The notes: generated by a model from the sequence alone, not told the origin. A stretch of DNA of 64,000 nt from an uncultured Blautia sp. (GCA_934364795.1 CAKRMK010000013.1:1-64000), one strand, 5' to 3'; shown: positions 45,634 through 55,259, counted from the stretch's first letter. Program-made: numbers and translations.

Positions 45634-48051
45634 ATGAATACTTCATTATCTTGGATGAAAATGTATGTGCCGGATCTTGATGTAACCGCACAGGAATATA
45701 CAGATGCAATGACCTTGTCAGGTACAAAGGTAGAGGGATTTACCAAACTTGACGCAGACCTTGAGAAAATCGTAATTGGACAGATTGAAAAAATTGAGAA
45801 ACATCCTGATGCAGATAAGCTGATCATCTGCCAGGTAAATATCGGAAGCGAAACAATTCAGATCGTTACAGGTGCTCCAAATGTAAAAGAAGGAGATAAG
45901 ATTCCGGTTGTTCTGGATGGCGGCCGTGTAGCTGGTGGACATGATGGAAAAATGACACCTGGCGGAATTAAGATCAAAGCTGGAAAGCTTCGTGGAGTTC
46001 CATCAAATGGTATGATGTGCTCTATTGAAGAGCTGGGAAGCAACCGTGACATGTATCCGGAAGCACCGGAATATGGAATTTATATTTTCCCGGAGGATGC
46101 GGTTGTTGGAGAAAGTGCTATCAAAGCGCTGGGACTTGATGACGTTGTATTTGAATATGAGATCACATCCAACCGTGTTGACTGCTATGGTGTTCTTGGA
46201 ATTGCAAGAGAAGCTGCCGCTACTTTTGGCAAGAAATTCTGCCCGCCGGAAGTAAAAGTAGCTGGAAATAATGAGCAGGCTTCTGATTATGTAAAAGTAA
46301 CCGTAGAGAAACCGGAGCTTTGCCCACGCTACTGTGCAAGAGTTGTAAAAAATGTAAAGATCGGTCCGTCTCCAAAATGGATGCAGCGCTGTCTGGCTTC
46401 CAACGGAATCCGTCCAATTAATAACCTGGTAGACATCACCAACTATGTAATGGAAGAGTTTGGACAGCCTATGCATGCTTACGATCTTGATACCATTGCA
46501 AATCATGAAATTGTTGTACGCTGTGCAGGAAAGGGTGAGAAGTTCGTCACACTGGATGGACAGGAACGTACAATGGATGAAAATGTACTGATGATCTGTG
46601 ACGGTGAGAAACCAGTTGGAATTGCCGGCATCATGGGTGGAGAAAACTCCATGATCACAGACAATGTGCACACTGTTCTTTTTGAAGCTGCCTGCTTTGA
46701 TGGAACCAATATCAGACTTTCCTCCAAGAGAATCGGACTTCGTACAGATGCTTCCGGCAAATTTGAGAAGGGTCTTGATCCAAATAATGCAAAAGCCGCA
46801 ATCGACAGAGCATGCCAGTTAATGGAAGAGCTTGGCGCCGGTGAGGTTGTAGGTGGAATGGTAGATATCTGCAATAAAGTAAGCGAGCCATCCCGTGTGA
46901 AATTTGAGCCGGATCGCATCAATGCACTTCTTGGAACAGATCTTTCCAAAGAAGAAATGCTTGGATATCTTGCAAAGATTGAGCTTACCTATGATGAGGA
47001 AACAGATGAGATCGTAGCACCTACCTTCCGTCAGGATATTCACTGTATGGCAGATGTGGCAGAGGAGGTTGCACGTTTCTACGGATATGACAAGATTCCG
47101 ACTACTTTACCATCCGGTGAGGCTACTACAGGAAAAATGCCATTTAAGCTTCGTATTGAAAACATTGCAAGAGACATTGCAGAATACTGTGGATTTTCCG
47201 AAGGTATGACATATTCCTTCGAAAGCCCGAAGGTATTTGACAAACTTAGAATCCCAGAAGACAATGTGCTTCGTAAAGTAATTACCATTAGTAACCCTCT
47301 TGGTGAAGATTACAGCATTATGCGTACAAGCACATTAAACGGAATGCTTTCTTCTCTTGCAACAAACTATAATAGAAGAAACAAAGATGTTCGTCTTTAC
47401 GAACTTGGAAATGTATATCTTCCAAAGGCACTGCCACTTACAGAGCTTCCGGATGAGAGAACCATGTTTACACTTGGAATGTATGGAAACGGTGATTTCT
47501 TTGACATGAAGGGTGTTTGCGAGGAATTCTTCGAAAAAATCGGTATGAAGAAGAAAATGGAATACGATCCTGCCAGTGAAAAGCCATTCCTTCATCCTGG
47601 AAGACAGGCAAATATGATATATGAAGGTACTGTAGTTGGTTATCTTGGCGAGGTTCATCCTCTTGTGGCTGACAACTATGGAATTGGTGACCGTGCATAT
47701 ATTGCCATGATTGATATTAAGAGTGTTCTGGAATTTGCAAACTTCAATCACAAATTTACAGGCATTGCCAAATATCCGGCTGTAACCCGTGATATCAGTA
47801 TGCTGGTTCCAAAAGCTGTACTTGCAGGCCAGATCGAGGATATCCTGGTTCAGAGAGGCGGAAAGATTCTGGAAAGCTATCAGTTGTTTGATATTTATGA
47901 AGGAAGCCAGATCAGAGGCGGCTATAAATCAATGGCATATGCTCTTGTATTCCGTGATCATGACAAGACTCTGGAAGAGGGCGAGATTTCAGCAGCAATG
48001 AAGAAGATTTTAAATGGTCTGGAAGGCCTTGGAATCGAGCTGAGAAGCTGA
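45634..48051 (+). CDS. pheT: phenylalanyl-tRNA synthetase beta chain
   Basis: 805 residues, full length: an N-terminal tRNA-binding (EMAP-like) domain to about residue 150, B3/4 editing domain, B5 domain, a degenerate class II core, and a C-terminal ferredoxin-like anticodon-binding domain starting at KYPAVTRDISML. ATG 45634 after AGAAGAGGATTAAAAA. Its TGA stop shares one base with the next start (TGATG), so the phosphatase gene is translationally coupled. Confidence 0.96.
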   Translation: MNTSLSWMKMYVPDLDVTAQEYTDAMTLSGTKVEGFTKLDADLEKIVIGQIEKIEKHPDADKLIICQVNIGSETIQIVTGAPNVKEGDKIPVVLDGGRVAGGHDGKMTPGGIKIKAGKLRGVPSNGMMCSIEELGSNRDMYPEAPEYGIYIFPEDAVVGESAIKALGLDDVVFEYEITSNRVDCYGVLGIAREAAATFGKKFCPPEVKVAGNNEQASDYVKVTVEKPELCPRYCARVVKNVKIGPSPKWMQRCLASNGIRPINNLVDITNYVMEEFGQPMHAYDLDTIANHEIVVRCAGKGEKFVTLDGQERTMDENVLMICDGEKPVGIAGIMGGENSMITDNVHTVLFEAACFDGTNIRLSSKRIGLRTDASGKFEKGLDPNNAKAAIDRACQLMEELGAGEVVGGMVDICNKVSEPSRVKFEPDRINALLGTDLSKEEMLGYLAKIELTYDEETDEIVAPTFRQDIHCMADVAEEVARFYGYDKIPTTLPSGEATTGKMPFKLRIENIARDIAEYCGFSEGMTYSFESPKVFDKLRIPEDNVLRKVITISNPLGEDYSIMRTSTLNGMLSSLATNYNRRNKDVRLYELGNVYLPKALPLTELPDERTMFTLGMYGNGDFFDMKGVCEEFFEKIGMKKKMEYDPASEKPFLHPGRQANMIYEGTVVGYLGEVHPLVADNYGIGDRAYIAMIDIKSVLEFANFNHKFTGIAKYPAVTRDISMLVPKAVLAGQIEDILVQRGGKILESYQLFDIYEGSQIRGGYKSMAYALVFRDHDKTLEEGEISAAMKKILNGLEGLGIELRS

Positions 48052-48662
48052 TGCTTTTATATGTATTAAGACATGGGCTGACTCCCTGGAACCATCTTCA
48101 CAAGGCCCAGGGGTCAGCAGATATTCCTCTTGCACAGGAGGGAATTGATCTGGCAAAAAGAACCGGTGAGGCTCTGATGGGTGTGAATTTTGATATGTGT
48201 TTTACAAGTCCTCTGACCAGGGCAAGACAGACGGCCAGTCTGGTTCTTGGTGGAAGAGAGGTTCTTACCATACCGGATAAAAGAATTCAGGAAATCAATT
48301 TCGGTGACCTTGAGGGGCACATTATGAGAAAGGGAAATTCCATGGAATCTGACTGTGGGGAATTTGACTTGTTTTTCAGGGATCCCCTGAAATTTCCCCG
48401 TCCGAGAAACGGTGAGAATATTCAGGATGTACTGGATCGGACCAGGGATTTCTGGCTGGAAAAAACAACAGATCCGTCTCTGGCAGATAAAACCATACTG
48501 GTATCTTCTCATGGGTGTGCGGTAAGAGCGCTTCTTCAGAATCTGTATCAGGATCCGGAGCATTTCTGGCATGGATGTGTGCCGCCAAACTGCAGTATTA
48601 ATTTAGTGGAAGTAAAAGATGGCAAAGCCAGATTCCTGGAGGAAGATAAGGTTTACGCCTAG
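48051..48662 (+). CDS. histidine phosphatase family protein
   Basis: 203 residues. Begins MLLYVLRHGLTPWN, with the phosphoenzyme His in RHG. FTSPLTRARQTA and a late VSSHGCAVRAL supply the remaining active-site Arg and His. Members include phosphoglycerate mutases, alpha-ribazole phosphatase and broad phosphatases; substrate not deducible. Coupled to pheT by a one-base overlap, without an obvious metabolic link. Confidence 0.9.
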   Translation: MLLYVLRHGLTPWNHLHKAQGSADIPLAQEGIDLAKRTGEALMGVNFDMCFTSPLTRARQTASLVLGGREVLTIPDKRIQEINFGDLEGHIMRKGNSMESDCGEFDLFFRDPLKFPRPRNGENIQDVLDRTRDFWLEKTTDPSLADKTILVSSHGCAVRALLQNLYQDPEHFWHGCVPPNCSINLVEVKDGKARFLEEDKVYA

Positions 48663-48683
48663 TTATATTGAATATGTTATAAT

Positions 48684-48735
48684 ATCTCTGCCAGTTGGAA
48701 AGCGAAAAAGATTTTCTTATTGGCAGAGATTTTTT
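48684..48735 (+). terminator. terminator of pheST-phosphatase
   Basis: ATCTCTGCCA (48684-48693) and TGGCAGAGAT (48721-48730), perfect 10-bp stem, followed by T6. Confidence 0.9.
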
Positions 48736-48882
48736 ATTAATAGGAAATTCCGTTGGAATCTCCTATTACATAAAAAGCCCTACCGGGCAGGATCACACTG
48801 GGTTGGAAAGGTAGATGTCGCTTGAGGCGACCCGCCGCAGGCGGAGAATCCTGCTTTGCAGGATTCTTTCTTGTGCAGTTTG
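48731..48882. repeat. post-terminator palindrome, full copy
   Basis: Same five hairpins as the copy at 44338, again beginning in a terminator T-tract. The first arm has lost one base (ATTAATAGGA instead of ATGTAATAGGA). The loop of the last hairpin is TTT here and AAA there, so AATCCTGC and GCAGGATT are kept while the loop is inverted. About 130 of 150 bases agree between the copies. Confidence 0.9.
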
Positions 48883-48890
48883 GATTTTTC

Positions 48891-48919
48891 TTGTGAATAA
48901 GCGAATATTGTGATATTAT
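48891..48919 (+). promoter_or_regulatory. promoter of the ZorAB-like pair
   Basis: TTGTGA (48891-48896), 17 bases, TATTAT (48914-48919). Shows the pair is a separate transcription unit. Confidence 0.7.
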
Positions 48920-48997
48920 TAGAAAAAATGATTCATTATCAATTAAATATTCACAAAAGAAAAAAGCTTTTGTGAAAATACAAACAGGAGGCAGACA

Positions 48998-50620
48998 ATG
49001 AAGAAAAAAATTACACATTCTGTATTGTTTGTTGCGGTTCTTGCAGGAACTACTGCACTGACGTTATATGCAGGCAGGGGGAATGTATCATCCACTATCT
49101 ACAATTTTGTATTTCTGGCTGTGATTGCGGTATTGTACATGATTGCTATGTTTGGTGGAATGTTCCGCATGAACAATCTTGGCACAGCTTTTCACAGGGC
49201 TGTGGATGAACTGAACGGCATGTTTAAGACACCGGGAAAGACAGATCCCAAGAACCTGACTTATCTTGGTGAGCTGTTTGATGACAAATATCTGGATAAG
49301 AAGATGGATAATTTTACAGACAGCATCAATAACAGCAAGGAAGGTCTTGGGGATATTGAAGAGTTCATTAATGAAGATGAGCTTGATATTCATATTCACA
49401 AGAAGCTTCTGGAAATGGTACCGGATATTTTTACCAGCCTTGGTATTCTTGGAACATTTTTGGGACTGGTATGGGGACTTCGGGATTTCCAGCCTACAGA
49501 TTACAGCGCCATGACTTCTTCTGTAGCAGCACTGGTAGAAGGTATTAAGGTTGCGTTCCTTACTTCTATTTATGGTATTTCTTTTTCCATTATTTATACC
49601 TTTGGAATGAAAGGCGAGTATTCCTCCATGACAGAGGAACTGCAGAATTTCCTTGAGAAATTTCACGCCTATGTAATGCCTACAGCAGAGAATGAATCCA
49701 GGAACCTGCTTCTTGCAAGCCAGAAGCTGCAGACAAGTGCCATGAAACAGATGGCAGAGCAGTTTTCCGTTCAGATGGCAGACAGCTTTGAGAAGGTTAT
49801 CACTCCTACCTTTAAGAAGATGAATGATTCTCTTGATATGCTGGTTTCTTCTGTGACAAGATGTCAGGAGGATGCTATCCGGGAGATTTCCGATGAGTTC
49901 CTGAAACAGATGAACAATTCCTTCCATATGCAGTTCAGAGATTTTAATGTGGCTCTGGATCAGCTGAAGAAAGCACAGAAAGAAAATACCGCGTACACAT
50001 CTGCCATGTATCAGACCATGAGCCAGAAGCTTTCAGAGACTTATGATAAACAGGATAAGGCAATTACAGATATGGTAAGAGAGATGGGTGGTATGCAGAC
50101 CAGATATATGTCTGCTGCTAACAGAATCCTTTCCGAGAATCAGGAGATCCAGAAGATGCAGCAGCAGGATTACCAGCATATTGTGGATTACCTGAAAGAT
50201 GCGGAGAAATCCGCAGCCAAGTTCTGGGTTGCATGTAATCAGGCAATGCAGAAATATGTGGAGACAGCCGCAGCTTCTATTGAACGTGTTGGTGCCACTG
50301 GTCAGGCAAGTGCAGATCTGATCCGCAGCAACCAGAAGCTGACAGAAGAGTTTGCAGCAAAGATGGACGATTTTGCCCAGTATCAGCAGCTTTCCTATAA
50401 GACTATGGAACAGGTGAGAAGACTTCTTGGTGAAGTGACTGCAGCAAATACAAGAGATGTATCCCTTATTGCAAATGGCAGAAATGATTCCGTGGAAAAG
50501 CTTGGAAACCTGATTGCACAGCAGAATGAGGGGCAGCAGGCACTCCTTGAGGAAATCAGTAAAAACATGAAAGAGCTTTCCAAAGCTGCACAGAAGGGAA
50601 AATTTGGTTTATTCAGATAA
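48998..50620 (+). CDS. ZorA-like MotA/TolQ/ExbB-family stator protein with long helical tail
   Basis: 540 residues; ATG after CAGGAGGCAGACA. Membrane segments at about 7-25, 33-56, 141-161 and 183-204. Segments three and four carry the MotA/ExbB signature (LGILGTFLGLVWGL and AFLTSIYGISF, with Thr189-Ser190 at the pore position). Residues 207-540 are soluble, Gln/Glu/Met-rich and predicted helical, a long cytoplasmic coiled tail. This layout (short channel plus long tail) is that of ZorA in the Zorya anti-phage system rather than flagellar MotA or TolQ. The partner gene follows 12 bases later. No zorC, zorD or zorE is adjacent. The proton-channel class is firm; the function is unknown. Confidence 0.85.
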   Translation: MKKKITHSVLFVAVLAGTTALTLYAGRGNVSSTIYNFVFLAVIAVLYMIAMFGGMFRMNNLGTAFHRAVDELNGMFKTPGKTDPKNLTYLGELFDDKYLDKKMDNFTDSINNSKEGLGDIEEFINEDELDIHIHKKLLEMVPDIFTSLGILGTFLGLVWGLRDFQPTDYSAMTSSVAALVEGIKVAFLTSIYGISFSIIYTFGMKGEYSSMTEELQNFLEKFHAYVMPTAENESRNLLLASQKLQTSAMKQMAEQFSVQMADSFEKVITPTFKKMNDSLDMLVSSVTRCQEDAIREISDEFLKQMNNSFHMQFRDFNVALDQLKKAQKENTAYTSAMYQTMSQKLSETYDKQDKAITDMVREMGGMQTRYMSAANRILSENQEIQKMQQQDYQHIVDYLKDAEKSAAKFWVACNQAMQKYVETAAASIERVGATGQASADLIRSNQKLTEEFAAKMDDFAQYQQLSYKTMEQVRRLLGEVTAANTRDVSLIANGRNDSVEKLGNLIAQQNEGQQALLEEISKNMKELSKAAQKGKFGLFR

Positions 50621-50632
50621 GAGGAGAGTAGC

Positions 50633-51628
50633 ATGCGTAAAAAAAGAAAATCAGGGGATGGGGGCTTTAATGTATGGCGTTCCTATTCCGATGTAATGGC
50701 TGGTGTTCTGCTCCTTTTTATACTGATTATGTCATTGACACTTTTTCAGGCTCAGAAGAGCTATGATGAGAGTATTCAGGAGCGTGATGAAAAGCTGGCA
50801 CTTCAGGCAGAATACACAGCAGATCTTCTCGCCAAGCAGAATACCATTGAAGAACAGGAAGGCACTATCAAGACCAAGGATGAGAAGCTGACAGCTCTGG
50901 CGCAGACTCTTGCAGAGCAGGAAGCCAAACTGAAAGAACAGCAGGCGCTTCTGGATCAGCAGCAGACTGATCTTGATGAGAAAACCACACTTCTGACAGA
51001 ACAGCAGACCAAGATCGATAATATTATTGGTGTAAAGGCAGAGGTTGTGGAAGCACTTCAGAAAGAATTCCAGAAGAACAATATCAATGTAAATCTGGAT
51101 GCACAGACCGGTGCCCTTACATTGGATGCCAGCGTACTGTTTGATGTTGATGAAGCAGAGCTTACAGATGCAGGTAAAGAAGCACTTCGAAATGTTCTTC
51201 CAATCTACTGTAAGGTACTTATGGAAGATACATATAAGAACTATCTGGCGGAGATCATCATTGATGGTTACACGGATACAGACGGTGATTATGCATATAA
51301 CCTGGAGCTGTCCCAGAGACGTTCCCTTGCAGTGGCACAATATCTTCTTGATATTCAGGGAGAATTTCTTACCGAAGATCAGAGCCTGAATCTGCAGGAT
51401 TATCTCACTGTTAATGGACACTCTATGGCGAATCCGATTCTGGATGCAGACGGAAATGTAGATAAAGAGGCTTCCCGTCGTGTAGAAGTTAAATTCAGGC
51501 TGAAGGATGATGAAATGATCGATGAACTTAGCAAGATCATGTCCGGAAGTGAAGATACAGCGTCTACAGATGGAAGTTCTGATAGCAGCACAGATACTGG
51601 CGCAGATGCCAGTGATAATGCAAATTAA
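50633..51628 (+). CDS. ZorB-like MotB/OmpA-family protein
   Basis: 331 residues; begins 12 bases after its partner. Residues 1-16 are basic and cytoplasmic. A single membrane helix at about 18-40 contains SYSDVMAGVLLLF with Asp20 at the protonatable position of MotB/ZorB. Residues 45-140 form a coiled coil rich in Gln/Glu/Lys. From about residue 150 an OmpA-like peptidoglycan-binding domain contains IDGYTDTDGDYAYNLELSQR. The tail is low-complexity Ser/Thr/Asp. Together the pair should form an ion-driven motor anchored to the wall and transmitting motion to the cytoplasmic tail of its partner. The periplasmic-type coiled coil is longer than in MotB. Confidence 0.87.
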   Translation: MRKKRKSGDGGFNVWRSYSDVMAGVLLLFILIMSLTLFQAQKSYDESIQERDEKLALQAEYTADLLAKQNTIEEQEGTIKTKDEKLTALAQTLAEQEAKLKEQQALLDQQQTDLDEKTTLLTEQQTKIDNIIGVKAEVVEALQKEFQKNNINVNLDAQTGALTLDASVLFDVDEAELTDAGKEALRNVLPIYCKVLMEDTYKNYLAEIIIDGYTDTDGDYAYNLELSQRRSLAVAQYLLDIQGEFLTEDQSLNLQDYLTVNGHSMANPILDADGNVDKEASRRVEVKFRLKDDEMIDELSKIMSGSEDTASTDGSSDSSTDTGADASDNAN

Positions 51629-51770
51629 GAGAGTATACTTAAGAAAAAACAATCAGGGAGATGGCAAAATATGGTATTGATCCACATCCCTCTGATTGTT
51701 TTTTGATATCCACGAATTGCTCCGCTGTAAAGCAGCGCCCACAATTCCAGGAATATAAGTATACTCTCTT
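51626..51770. terminator. nested bidirectional terminator with outer inverted repeat
   Basis: Outer arms AAGAGAGTATACTTA (51627-51641) and TAAGTATACTCTCTT (51756-51770) are perfect 15-bp complements. Inside, AAAAAACAATCAG (51644-51656) pairs with CTGATTGTTTTTT (51692-51704). It sits between the convergent ZorB-like and MATE genes. Confidence 0.85.
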
Positions 51771-51785
51771 ATATTTTTGTAAAAA

Positions 51786-53156
51786 TCAACTTAATCTTGA
51801 TAAAGCTTCATCGGAAACAATTTTTTTCCGGACTTTAAGAAAGATAAAAAAGGCAGTTGTTGCAGCTGTAATGTCTGAAATTGGTTCAGCATAATAGATT
51901 CCCATAACTCCGAAGAATTTTGGAAGGATCAGGGCTAACGGAATCAGCAGGATTACCTTACGGAGCAGGGCGATGAGTAAAGAGATTTTTGCCTGTCCAA
52001 GTCCCATGAAGGTAGTCTGGCAGCCCATCTGGATTCCAAAAACTGCAATTCCAGCCATGAAAATTGGCATTACCTTTTTTACAAGTGCCAGCAGTTCCGG
52101 GTCGGATGTGAAAATGCCGGCAAAGATTCCAGGGAAAGAGACTGTGAGCAGACAGAATAAAGTTGCCACTGCAAAAGTAAAACTGATGGTAAGACGGTAA
52201 GTCTTTTTTACCCGATCGAATTTGCGGGCACCAAAGTTATAGCTGATAATAGGCTGAATGCCCTGGGTAAAGCCCTGAATGGGGACTACCACAAGCTGCA
52301 TTACACTTTGAAGGATGGTCATGGATCCCACGTAAAGATCTCCTCCGTAAATGGAAAGTCCCCGGTTCAGCACAATGTTGATGGCGCTTTCTGTTGCCTG
52401 CATGATAAACGGAGAAATTCCAAGTGCCATAATGCTTTTGATAATGGAAAAATCAAGAATCATGTTTTTACGCCGGATGCGAATGGCAGACTTTGGGGAG
52501 GCAAGGAAACGCACCACCCATATGGCACTGACTGCCTGGGAAATAACAGTGGCAAGTGCGGCACCCTGTACATTCATGTGAAGCCCGAAGATAAAAACAG
52601 GATCCAGAATAATATTGATAACAGCACCGATCAGTACGGAAAGCATGGCAGTGCGGGCCTGGCCCTGGGAGGAAATAAACATATTCAGACCAAGTGCCAT
52701 CTGCACAAAAACAGTTCCCATGAGATACAGGGTAATATAATTGACTGCATAATCAATGGTCTGGCTGCTGGCCCCAAACATAAACAAAAGGGGACGTCTG
52801 AAAATCATAAAAATAACAGTGAGGGAAACGGAGAAAATAAGAAGAACGCTGACACCATTTCCCAGAATCTTTTCCGCCCGTTCTTTATCACCCTTTCCAA
52901 GGGAAATAGATGCAAGGGGAGCGCCACCGGCACCGATAAATGCACTGAATGCCGAAATTAGCATAATAATAGGAAAGGTAAGTCCAACACCTGTCAGTGC
53001 AGTTGGTCCCACCTTGGGAATATGCCCGATGTACATTCTGTCAATAATGTTATAAAGAACATTAATAAGTTGTGCAATTACAGAAGGAATCGCAAGGCTT
53101 GCCATAAGTTTCGGCAGTGGCATAGTACCCAGCTTTTGTTCTTTTGTCTGCGTCAT
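51786..53156 (-). CDS. MATE family efflux transporter
   Basis: 456 residues from 53156, preceded by AAGAGGTATACTTTT; a longer frame to 53189 lacks a ribosome site. Twelve hydrophobic segments in two six-helix bundles. Begins with PLPKLMASLAIPSVIAQLIN and has the IDRMYIGHIP loop typical of the NorM/DinF-like clostridial group. Cation-driven export of drugs or metabolites; substrate unknown. Confidence 0.93.
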   Translation of the reverse strand: MTQTKEQKLGTMPLPKLMASLAIPSVIAQLINVLYNIIDRMYIGHIPKVGPTALTGVGLTFPIIMLISAFSAFIGAGGAPLASISLGKGDKERAEKILGNGVSVLLIFSVSLTVIFMIFRRPLLFMFGASSQTIDYAVNYITLYLMGTVFVQMALGLNMFISSQGQARTAMLSVLIGAVINIILDPVFIFGLHMNVQGAALATVISQAVSAIWVVRFLASPKSAIRIRRKNMILDFSIIKSIMALGISPFIMQATESAINIVLNRGLSIYGGDLYVGSMTILQSVMQLVVVPIQGFTQGIQPIISYNFGARKFDRVKKTYRLTISFTFAVATLFCLLTVSFPGIFAGIFTSDPELLALVKKVMPIFMAGIAVFGIQMGCQTTFMGLGQAKISLLIALLRKVILLIPLALILPKFFGVMGIYYAEPISDITAATTAFFIFLKVRKKIVSDEALSRLS

Positions 53157-53450
53157 AAAAGTATACCTCTTTTCTGGAGTATGCACCAAAAGGCATTCTG
53201 CAAAGTTTCCTGCAAAGTGAGGAGTATGAGATGCCGGAATGAATTGGTAGCACGCTTTGATGGCTGTAAAATTTCATTTGCGAAAAATAAGTATAGCATA
53301 GGGATATTTATAAGGCAAGAATCGATGAGAGAAATTACCAATAAGAATGATAGGAATTTGGGAAATAGTGTGGTATGATTAGAATGTTTGAGTTAGCATA
53401 AACTAACATACTGCTGCGCCGTTTTTTGGCAGGAGAGGAGGAAGATGGAT

Positions 53451-54227
53451 ATGAATGTATTTTGGGGATTGCTGATTCCGTTTCTGGGAACAACTCTTGG
53501 ATCGGCTTGCGTGTTTTTTATGAAAAAGGAATTGAATCCTTTTGTACAGAAAGGATTCCTGGGATTTGCAGCTGGAGTAATGGTGGCTGCGTCTGTGTGG
53601 TCCCTTTTGATTCCGGCTATGGATATGAGTGCCAGAATGGGAGAATTTGCTTTTGCCCCAGCTACATTTGGATTTCTGGTAGGAATTGGATTTCTGCTTT
53701 TTATGGACAGACATGTGCCACACTTACATCTGGACAGTGAGGAAAATGAAGAACCAAAATGCAATCTGAAAAAGACTACCATGCTTGTACTGGCAGTTAC
53801 CTTGCATAATATACCGGAAGGTCTTTCTGCCGGGGCTGTTTTCGCAGGAGCACTGTCTGGAAGTGAAACCGTGACTATGGCCGGTGCATTTGCACTTGCT
53901 ATTGGAATTGCAATACAGAATTTTCCAGAAGGGGCTATTATATCCATGCCTCTTCGGGGCAGTGGAATGAGCAGGAAAAAGGCTTTCTTTTATGGAACTA
54001 TGTCTGGCACTGTTGAACCGGTAGCAGGAGTACTTACCTTACTGCTGGCAAAATATATTACGCCGGTGTTACCAGGGCTTCTTGCATTTGCAGCAGGCGC
54101 GATGATTTATGTAGTTGTGGAGGAACTGATCCCGGAGGCAAGTGAAGGGGAGCACAGTAACATTGGAACTCTTGCTTTTGCAGGAGGCTTTGTGCTGATG
54201 ATGGTACTGGATGTGGCACTAGGGTAA
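53451..54227 (+). CDS. ZIP family metal transporter
   Basis: 258 residues from ATG 53451, nine bases after GAGGAGG; ATG 53445 is also in frame but too close. Eight hydrophobic segments. The metal-binding helices show TLHNIPEGLSAG and AIQNFPEGAI, the paired His-Asn-x-Pro-Glu-Gly type motifs of ZupT-like zinc/divalent-metal importers. A His-rich loop (DRHVPHLHL) lies between helices three and four. Confidence 0.92.
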   Translation: MNVFWGLLIPFLGTTLGSACVFFMKKELNPFVQKGFLGFAAGVMVAASVWSLLIPAMDMSARMGEFAFAPATFGFLVGIGFLLFMDRHVPHLHLDSEENEEPKCNLKKTTMLVLAVTLHNIPEGLSAGAVFAGALSGSETVTMAGAFALAIGIAIQNFPEGAIISMPLRGSGMSRKKAFFYGTMSGTVEPVAGVLTLLLAKYITPVLPGLLAFAAGAMIYVVVEELIPEASEGEHSNIGTLAFAGGFVLMMVLDVALG

Positions 54228-54344
54228 TTTTTGTTGCAATTTGCAGAAGGTCAGTATAAAATAATAAAAGGCTGTATAAATCCTGAAATAAATTAAAAGA
54301 AAGACTGCCATAAGTTGCAGCCCAAAGTTAAAGGAGAGAGTAAA

Positions 54345-55220
54345 ATGTCATTAAAAATCGGACGAAATGATCCATGCTGGTGCGGCAGCGGGAAAAAATA
54401 TAAAAAATGTCATGAGGCATTTGATGCAAAGGTAGAAATGCTGCGGCAGAAAGGGTATCCGGTGCTGGATCATAAGCTGATTAAGACCCCGGAACAGATT
54501 GAAAAAATCAAAGAAAGCTGCAAGATCAATGTAGCAGTTCTGGACTATGTGGCGGAACACATTAAAGCTGGTGTTTCTACAGAAGAAATTGACCGTTGGG
54601 TACATGAGGAAACTGTACGCCATGGAGGAATCCCTGCGCCTTTGAATTATGAAGGTTTCCCTAAGAGCGTATGCACTTCTATCAATGAAGTAGTATGCCA
54701 TGGAATTCCTTCTGAGGAAGAAATTCTAAAAGACGGAGATATTGTCAATGTAGACGTTTCTACTATTTATAATGGTTATTTTTCCGATTCTTCCCGTATG
54801 TTCTGCATTGGAAATGTAAGCCCGGAGAAGGAAAAACTGGTCCGCGTAACAAAAGAGTGCGTGGAAATCGGCATTTCCAAAGTAAAACCATGGGAACCGA
54901 TTGGAAATATGGGACATGCAGTGCATATGCATGCTCTTGAAAACGGCTATACCATTGTAAAGGAAATTGGCGGACATGGAGTAGGCCTTGAATTTCATGA
55001 GGATCCGTGGGTAAGCTACACATCTGAGGAAAACAGTGGTGTGATCATGGAGCCTGGAATGATGTTTACCATTGAACCTATGGTAAATATGGGAAGTGAC
55101 GAAGTATATACAGATGAAGAAGATGACTGGACAGTCCGCACAGAGGACGGCATGCCTTCTGCACAGTGGGAGGTAACAGTGCTGGTTACAGAAACCGGAT
55201 GTGAGGTTATCTGCTGGTAA
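54345..55220 (+). CDS. map: methionine aminopeptidase with SEC-C zinc motif
   Basis: Removes the initiator methionine from nascent proteins. 291 residues from ATG 54345 after AAAGGAGAGAGTAAA. Residues 6-24 (GRNDPCWCGSGKKYKKCH) are a SEC-C zinc knuckle, seen in a subset of Firmicute MAPs and thought to bind the ribosome. The pita-bread core follows with metal ligands in DIVNVDVSTIYNGYFSDSS, GHGVGLEFHE and the late TIEP and Glu. Confidence 0.95.
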   Translation: MSLKIGRNDPCWCGSGKKYKKCHEAFDAKVEMLRQKGYPVLDHKLIKTPEQIEKIKESCKINVAVLDYVAEHIKAGVSTEEIDRWVHEETVRHGGIPAPLNYEGFPKSVCTSINEVVCHGIPSEEEILKDGDIVNVDVSTIYNGYFSDSSRMFCIGNVSPEKEKLVRVTKECVEIGISKVKPWEPIGNMGHAVHMHALENGYTIVKEIGGHGVGLEFHEDPWVSYTSEENSGVIMEPGMMFTIEPMVNMGSDEVYTDEEDDWTVRTEDGMPSAQWEVTVLVTETGCEVICW

Positions 55221-55259
55221 AAAATGTTGCTTTTTTCTGTGCCTTTTTGAAAATAATAG

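Larger units (their letters stand above)
48663..48997. other. terminator, repeat and promoter region
   Basis: 335 bases without a gene: terminator at 48684-48735, full palindromic repeat at 48731-48882, and the promoter of the ZorAB-like pair at 48891-48919. Confidence 0.8.

Noticed and set aside
48998..51628. Flagellar motAB or TolQR
   Set aside because: No flagellar or Tol genes nearby. The tail of the first protein and coiled coil of the second are longer than in MotA/MotB, and a Gram-positive lacks the outer membrane used by Tol.
52308..52961. 217-codon plus-strand frame opposite the MATE gene
   Set aside because: Codon pattern mirrors the real gene, composition is Lys/Asn/His-biased and there is no ribosome site.
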